A stretch of 47,516 bases of DNA from Gammaproteobacteria bacterium (GTDB lineage Bacteria; Pseudomonadota; Gammaproteobacteria; UBA9214): assembly GCA_029860045.1 (NCBI GenBank), contig JAOUBY010000008.1, forward strand, positions 1 to 47,516. The letters are read 5' to 3'. Of the stretch, positions 42,597-47,516 are shown one piece after another. The notes under the pieces were generated by a model, which was given only the letters and a program-made list of their open reading frames with translations, had not been told where the DNA came from and did not search any database. Position 1 is the first letter of the stretch. Each line of letters starts with the position of its first letter. The translations under genes were made by a program, and so were the position numbers.

Positions 42597-44276
42597 TCAC
42601 TCGTCGGTGACACACCCTTCCGAGGCATTTTTCACCAGACGGATGTACTTGTGTAGCGTGCCGCGATCGGCCTTGTAGGGCGGCATCTGCCAGTCACTGC
42701 GACGCTGCTGCATTTCCTCGTCACTGACATCCACAGACAGTGTCTTGCTGTCGGCATCAATGCTGATGACATCCCCGTCCCTGACCAGTGCAAGCGGACC
42801 GCCTTCCTGTGCCTCGGGGACAATATGCCCGATGATAAAACCATGCGATCCGCCGGAGAAACGGCCGTCGGTCAGAAGAGCTACATCCTGGCCAAGGCCC
42901 GCGCCCATGATCGCCGAGGTCGGCGTCAGCATCTCCGGCATGCCGGGACCACCCTTCGGACCCTCGTAGCGGATTACCACCACATCACCCTTGCCGATAC
43001 GCCCTTCTTCCAGCGCCTTGAGCATCTCTTCCTCGGCATCAAACACCCTGGCCGGCCCACTGAATTGCAGCCCTTCCTTGCCGGTGATCTTCGCCACCGA
43101 ACCACCGGGGGCAAGGTTGCCCTTGAGTATCTGGATATGACCACTTTCCTTGATTGGATCGGACAGGGCATGGAACACATCCTGGCCCTCCTTCAGCCCC
43201 GGGACATCGGCAAGGTTCTCCGCAACGGTCTTGCCGGTAACGGTTATGCAATCACCGTTCAGCAGGCCCTCTTCCAGCAGGTATCTCATCACGGCCGGGG
43301 TACCGCCCACGTTGTGCAGGTCTTCCATCACGTACTTGCCGCTCGGCTTGAGATCTGCGAGGAATGGAACACGGTTACTGACCGCCTGAAAATCATCAAT
43401 GCCCAGTGATACGTTGACCGCACGCGCCATGGCAATCAGGTGCAACACGGCATTGGTGGAACCGCCGGTCGCCATGATAATCACCATGGCATTTTCGAAT
43501 GCCTCACGGGTCATGATGTCACGCGGCTTGAGGTCCATCTCCAGCAGCTTGAGAATCGCCTGGCCAGCGCCGTGGCACTCTGCCAGTTTGCCGGGGTCGA
43601 CGGCAGGCGTGGAAGAGCTGTACGGCAGCGACATACCCATGGCCTCGATCGCCGAGGCCATGGTATTGGCCGTGTACATGCCGCCACAGGCTCCGGCGCC
43701 CGGACAGGCGTGGTCGACAATGTTATGACGGGTCTCTTCGTCGATCTTGCCGGCAATAAATTCACCGTAACTCTGGAAGGCAGAAACGATATCCAGCGCC
43801 TGGTTATGATAGTGACCGGGCTTGATGGTACCGCCATAGATCATCAGTGACGGGCGGTTCAGACGCCCCATGGCGATCAGGCAACCCGGCATGTTCTTGT
43901 CGCAGCCCGGCAGCGAAATATTGGCGTCATACCACTGTGCGCTCATCACCGTTTCAATGGAGTCGGCAATCAGGTCGCGTGATTGCAGTGAGAAGCTCAT
44001 GCCGTCGGTACCCATGGAGATACCGTCACTGACCCCTACCGTGTTGAAACGCATACCCACCAGTCCGGCCTCGATAACGCCCTCGCGTACCTTTGCCGCC
44101 AGGTCATTGAGGTGCATGTTGCAGGTATTGCCCTCGTACCAGACACTGGAAATACCAACCTGTGCCTTGTCCATATCAGCTGCAGTCAACCCGGTACCAT
44201 GCAACATGGCCTGTGAGGCGCCCTGGGATTTGGGCTGCGTGATACGGGAACTGTAACGATTCAATGGCTTACTCAT
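42597..44276 (-). CDS. ilvD: Dihydroxy-acid dehydratase
   Basis: Fe-S dehydratase of branched-chain amino acid synthesis, forming 2-keto acids from dihydroxy acids. Cluster-ligand cysteines lie in [11 protein letters not shown] and [11 protein letters not shown]. The 559-residue length matches the shorter IlvD type. Two tandem ATGs (44279, 44276) follow CCGGAG; the second has better spacing and gives [10 protein letters not shown]. The frame to 44426 has no ribosome site. Confidence 0.95.
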   Translation of the reverse strand: MSKPLNRYSSRITQPKSQGASQAMLHGTGLTAADMDKAQVGISSVWYEGNTCNMHLNDLAAKVREGVIEAGLVGMRFNTVGVSDGISMGTDGMSFSLQSRDLIADSIETVMSAQWYDANISLPGCDKNMPGCLIAMGRLNRPSLMIYGGTIKPGHYHNQALDIVSAFQSYGEFIAGKIDEETRHNIVDHACPGAGACGGMYTANTMASAIEAMGMSLPYSSSTPAVDPGKLAECHGAGQAILKLLEMDLKPRDIMTREAFENAMVIIMATGGSTNAVLHLIAMARAVNVSLGIDDFQAVSNRVPFLADLKPSGKYVMEDLHNVGGTPAVMRYLLEEGLLNGDCITVTGKTVAENLADVPGLKEGQDVFHALSDPIKESGHIQILKGNLAPGGSVAKITGKEGLQFSGPARVFDAEEEMLKALEEGRIGKGDVVVIRYEGPKGGPGMPEMLTPTSAIMGAGLGQDVALLTDGRFSGGSHGFIIGHIVPEAQEGGPLALVRDGDVISIDADSKTLSVDVSDEEMQQRRSDWQMPPYKADRGTLHKYIRLVKNASEGCVTDE

Positions 44277-44486
44277 CATTTTCTCCGGCAATGTCGGCAC
44301 CAGGACGGTTTTAACGGACTGCATACTATACAGATGGACCCGCCGGCCCTGAACAGGATTCATTACCGGCCTTACCACCCGGCCTGTCGCCACCCGCCTG
44401 GGCGGATTGTCAAACATTCGGCGCATGCCTCAGATATTTCTGCATATATTACATATACTTAAAAGTATTCCCCGCGCATGGAAAAC

Positions 44487-44517
44487 TTGCATTATCGAGG
44501 CATTATGCTAGTATATT
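44487..44517 (+). promoter_or_regulatory. Possible promoter of the 44-residue gene
   Basis: TTGCAT at 44487-44492 stands 19 bases before TATATT (44512-44517), or 16 before TAGTAT (44509-44514). The region 44440-44560 is notably AT-rich for this genome. Confidence 0.35.
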
Positions 44518-44564
44518 AGTTGTTACTTATTTTACTTGTTTCTTAATCTATCAGGAGGTGCATC

Positions 44565-44699
44565 ATGTACTTCGACACGTTGACCCTGGCCTCGCTGGTC
44601 ATTTTCGCGGCTGCGCTGGGCGCCTTTGTGTATGCCTGCCTGTTCCGTGGCTGCATCACCGCCACCGGCGAGCAGCACGACGGAAAAGATGGCAGCTGA
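44565..44699 (+). CDS. 44-residue single-pass membrane protein
   Basis: ATG at 44565 to TGA encodes 44 residues, starting MYFDTLTLASLVIFAAALGA. One helix (about residues 6-27) is followed by two cysteines (YACLFRGC) and a polar tail with HDGKDGS. AGGAGGTG stands four bases before the ATG, a near-perfect Shine-Dalgarno, which argues strongly for translation. The family is unknown. Confidence 0.7.
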   Translation: MYFDTLTLASLVIFAAALGAFVYACLFRGCITATGEQHDGKDGS

Positions 44700-44763
44700 C
44701 CGAACGTCTGCAGTGCCACACATGATATCAGCCTGACCGGGAGGTCAGGCTACGGCCCGGTTG

Positions 44764-44779
44764 ATACGGAATTCCGTAT
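44764..44779. repeat. 16-bp perfect palindrome
   Basis: ATACGGAATTCCGTAT is a perfect palindrome between two hairpins (44731-44750, stem GCCTGACC; 44790-44809, stem ACGCCCC). It could be an operator for the GGDEF-EAL gene. The hairpins lack U-tracts. Nothing else is recognisable in 44700-45092. Confidence 0.5.
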
Positions 44780-45092
44780 TCACACAATGACGCCCCGCCC
44801 AGGGGGCGTTACAGCACACAACTCGCCCACCTGGCCCTGCGCCGCAGGGTGCTGCTAAAGACCTCTGCCTTGCTGCCGATGCCCTCACTGGTACTGAATT
44901 TTCCCCGCACCCAACCTGTTACGTAACGTGATGTTGTCGCTTCCAAGGCAACTGCAACGCGCATGGTCCGGCCATCCCTGCCGCTTCCACAGTCTGCCAA
45001 TTATCTGACGTATCAAGCCGAAAACACCATAAAGTCGGCGGGCTCCGTGCCGATTGCATAAAGGATAGCTCCTGCAGGGAGCCGCCAGCGCA

Positions 45093-47090
45093 ATGCACAA
45101 GGAGTCGACGCCGCGCATGAAGGACAACTCAAGAACACTGATTACCATCGGCTTCCTGGCCGTGCTCGGGCTAATGTTCTCACTGACAGCCGTCTCCCTG
45201 ATGGAACTGCATAATGTGAACAACAGCATGGAGCACCTCGTCGAGGTAACCAACAAGAAAACCGCGGCTGCCAACGAAATGCGTGACGCCATCCGCCTGC
45301 GCGCCGACAGCCTCAAGAAAATGCAGCTGACCGATGACCTGTTCGAGCGTGACGAGGAATACCAGCGCATCATCAGCAATGCCGGAAAGTTCCGCGTCGC
45401 CCGCGAGCAACTCGTTGGCCTCGGCATGAATGAAAAAGAGGCGGAGGTCAACGCACAACTGCTACAACTGATTCGGGTAGCGCAACCCTTTGTTGATAGT
45501 ACTTCAGACATGTTGATGAGTGACACATCGGCTGAAGAACTGAATCCGACAATCAAGAAGGCAACAGCACTCCAGCAAGTAATACTGGACAAGCTGGACC
45601 TCCTGGTTGATCTGGAACGACAGAATACTGAACATGCGCTTGCCGTCAGCCGTGATAACTATGTCGATACGCGCAAGCTGCTGTTCCTGCTGGCAGGCGT
45701 TGCCTTGCTGTTCTCGCTACTGGTCGCAAGAATTGTCATAAAATATGTTTCACAGAAGAACAAGCAACTCACTTACCAGGCTTCGCACGATGCACTTACC
45801 GGCCTGATCAACAGGCGCGAATTTGAATCCAGGGTTGAACGCGCAATCCAGCATGCCAAGATACAGTCTTCAACACACTCACTCATGTATCTTGACCTTG
45901 ACCAGTTCAAGGTGGTGAACGACACATGCGGACATGCAGCAGGCGATGAACTGCTGAAACAACTTGCACAGTTGCTGCTCAGCACGGTTCGTCACCGTGA
46001 CACCCTGAGCCGCCTGGGTGGCGACGAGTTCGGCATGCTGCTCGACAATTGCCCGCTGGACAAGGCGGTCACCATTGCCAACACCCTGCTGCAAAGCGTC
46101 GATGATTTCCACTTCAACTGGGGAGAGAATACCTTCACCCTGGGCGTCAGCATCGGCGTTGTGCCGCTGGACCACAGTACGCAGGATATTGCCGGCGCCA
46201 TGAGTGCTGCGGACTCAGCCTGTTACATCGCCAAGGAATCCGGTCGCAACCAGGTACAGATTGCACACCTCGGTGACCGGCGGCTGCAGCAACGCCAGGG
46301 AGAAATGCAATGGGTATCGCGCCTCACCCGCGCGCTGGAAGAGAATAAGTTCGAACTTTACTACCAGCCAATCGTACCCTGTACTGACCGCAACACCCGC
46401 GGCAGATTTCTCGAGATTCTGTTACGTATGATCGATGATGACGGCTCCGTGATTTCACCACGCACATTCCTCCCGGCGGCGGAAAAGTATAATCTTGCCA
46501 GTGCAGTTGACCGCTGGGTGGTGGAACATTCCATGCATTGGCTTGCCGAGAACTCGTCTTCAGACAAGTGGCCGATCACCATTTCCATCAACCTGTCCGG
46601 CCAGACCATTGGCAACCAGGATATGCTGAAATTCATCATCAACACGATGGATGAGACCGGCATAAGAGCAGAACAGGTCATCTTTGAGGTCACAGAGACT
46701 GCCACCATTAATAATATCGCCGCGGCAACCAGTTTCATGTTGACGCTACGCGGCTGCGGATTCCGCTTCGCACTGGACGACTTCGGCAGCGGGCTGTCAT
46801 CGTTCTTCTACCTGAAGAAACTGCCGGTGGACTTCCTGAAGATAGATGGCACCTTCATCCGCGACATTCTGTCAGACCCGGTCGACTATGCCATGGTCAG
46901 ATCGATCACTGAACTAGGTCAGCTGCTCGGTAAACAGACTATCGCCGAGTATGTTGAAACCATGCAGGTCGCCGAGGAACTCCGCAGTATCGGCGTGGAT
47001 TTCATGCAGGGCCACGCCTACGCGAAATCCGAACCACTGGATAACTTTACCCACCACACACGCCCACAACTGGTACTGCTCTCACACTGA
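45093..47090 (+). CDS. GGDEF-EAL cyclic-di-GMP signalling protein
   Basis: A 665-residue inner-membrane protein with helices at about 17-37 and 193-213, enclosing a periplasmic helical sensor region. The GGDEF domain (about 220-395) has an intact RLGGDEFG. The EAL domain (about 405-655) has EIL in place of EAL (RFLEILLRM) and EYVET in place of EGVET, but INLSGQ, FEVTET, LDDFGSG and KIDGTFI retain the metal and catalytic residues, so both activities are possible. The start is ATG at 45093 (GGGAG upstream) or 45117. Confidence 0.93.
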   Translation: MHKESTPRMKDNSRTLITIGFLAVLGLMFSLTAVSLMELHNVNNSMEHLVEVTNKKTAAANEMRDAIRLRADSLKKMQLTDDLFERDEEYQRIISNAGKFRVAREQLVGLGMNEKEAEVNAQLLQLIRVAQPFVDSTSDMLMSDTSAEELNPTIKKATALQQVILDKLDLLVDLERQNTEHALAVSRDNYVDTRKLLFLLAGVALLFSLLVARIVIKYVSQKNKQLTYQASHDALTGLINRREFESRVERAIQHAKIQSSTHSLMYLDLDQFKVVNDTCGHAAGDELLKQLAQLLLSTVRHRDTLSRLGGDEFGMLLDNCPLDKAVTIANTLLQSVDDFHFNWGENTFTLGVSIGVVPLDHSTQDIAGAMSAADSACYIAKESGRNQVQIAHLGDRRLQQRQGEMQWVSRLTRALEENKFELYYQPIVPCTDRNTRGRFLEILLRMIDDDGSVISPRTFLPAAEKYNLASAVDRWVVEHSMHWLAENSSSDKWPITISINLSGQTIGNQDMLKFIINTMDETGIRAEQVIFEVTETATINNIAAATSFMLTLRGCGFRFALDDFGSGLSSFFYLKKLPVDFLKIDGTFIRDILSDPVDYAMVRSITELGQLLGKQTIAEYVETMQVAEELRSIGVDFMQGHAYAKSEPLDNFTHHTRPQLVLLSH

Positions 47091-47200
47091 AACCAAACGG
47101 GGTAGCCTGCCCCGGTAAATGCTATCCTGTAGATAGTACAAGCCCCCGCACACCGTGCATCCGGGTCAGGCAACATCATACAAAGTGGTTACACGCACTG

Positions 47201-47516
47201 ATGCCGTCAGCGAACAAGCTTCCATCACTGTTGCAAATGATCGAAGGACTCATCAGCACGCCTTCGATCAGCTGCGTCGACCCCGCGTTTGACCAGGGCA
47301 ACCTGGCGGTAATCGAATTACTCGCCGACTGGCTGACCGGGCACGGCTTCAGCGTCGAACTCATGCCGTTACCGGGAACGCCGGCCAAGGCCAACCTGGT
47401 CGCGACCCTGGGCAGCGGTCCGGGCGGACTGGTACTGTCCGGTCATACCGATACCGTCCCCTTCGATAGCGGCAAATGGCAGCATGATCCGTTTCAATTG
47501 ACTGACGCCAACCAGC
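47201..47516 (+). CDS. argE: Acetylornithine deacetylase, N-terminal part (cut by window end)
   Basis: The frame from ATG at 47201 stays open to the window edge (105 codons). It contains the M20 metallopeptidase metal-ligand motif LVLSGHTDTVPF, and the N-terminus (LLQMIEGLISTPSISC) and KWQHDPFQL match ArgE. Arginine synthesis uses ArgE to release acetate from N-acetylornithine. The ribosome site is weak. The first 105 residues appear intact; the rest lies outside. Confidence 0.85.
   Translation, partial: MPSANKLPSLLQMIEGLISTPSISCVDPAFDQGNLAVIELLADWLTGHGFSVELMPLPGTPAKANLVATLGSGPGGLVLSGHTDTVPFDSGKWQHDPFQLTDANQ

Noticed and set aside
44532-44723. 63-residue minus-strand frame opposite the 44-residue gene
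   Set aside because: It has no ribosome site and is Arg/Gly-rich as expected of an antisense shadow; the plus-strand gene has a near-perfect Shine-Dalgarno.
47176-47394. 72-residue minus-strand frame near the window end
   Set aside because: It is the shadow of the argE start, which has a recognisable M20 motif on the plus strand.

Overview
The window reads as a chromosomal segment of a gammaproteobacterium of moderately high GC content. The evidence is the 16S 5' fragment with an enterobacterial-style boxA leader, the order argC / DUF6776 / bactofilin / erpA ... anmK / M23 peptidase / tyrS / rrn (which I recall as the Pseudomonas order), rppH-ptsP, csrA, yggX, a GspC protein and an ampD gene. 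A DsrC/TusE-type protein and a PEP-CTERM fragment point to an environmental, possibly sulfur-metabolising lineage of the Chromatiales type. That placement is inference. I see no phage, insertion sequence or CRISPR array.

Layout. 1-10.2 kb: rrn 5' end with promoter and boxA, tyrS, mepM-like, anmK; then a block absent from the Pseudomonas order as I recall it (csrA paralogue with two small genes under a CRP-like promoter, a PEP-CTERM remnant, a 2-TM protein, gltA); then erpA, bactofilin, DUF6776 and argC. 10.3-17.8 kb: an atypical ClC protein, then a long minus-strand run galT / small coiled-coil gene / yjgR / DUF3465 / DUF937 / folE / dodecin, and DUF4332. 17.8-22.3 kb: an Ala-rich lipoprotein with a strong terminator, an overlapping DUF4126-TlpA-hemJ operon, yggX, an ATP-grasp enzyme and an A-type Fe-S carrier.

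22.4-31.6 kb: a Fur box and promoter in front of a porin / FMN-binding protein / PepSY membrane protein operon, the best candidate for an under-described system (probably extracytoplasmic iron reduction or uptake). Next come an isolated gspC, a secreted repeat protein with a Cys-containing C-terminal sorting-like tail, a DsrC/TusE variant with a displaced cysteine, a SYLF protein, ptsP and rppH. 31.7-38.6 kb: a vitamin B12 island of HAD phosphatase-btuC-btuD, then a promoter, cobalamin riboswitch and Shine-Dalgarno-sequestering hairpin controlling btuB-tonB-pduO-type adenosyltransferase, with btuF convergent. 38.7-47.5 kb: PanE-like reductase, ampD / histidine phosphatase / ROK kinase, an SH3 protein, ilvD, a 44-residue membrane protein with a near-perfect Shine-Dalgarno, a GGDEF-EAL protein and the start of argE.

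Two clusters of REP-like palindromes (core GTAGGAGCG ... CGCGA) sit at 37.58-37.69 and 42.47-42.57 kb. Several genes start downstream of the longest open frame (tyrS, csrA, erpA, bactofilin, argC, clc, btuD, btuB, btuF, ilvD, the phosphatase); starts given here follow Shine-Dalgarno spacing and family N-termini.
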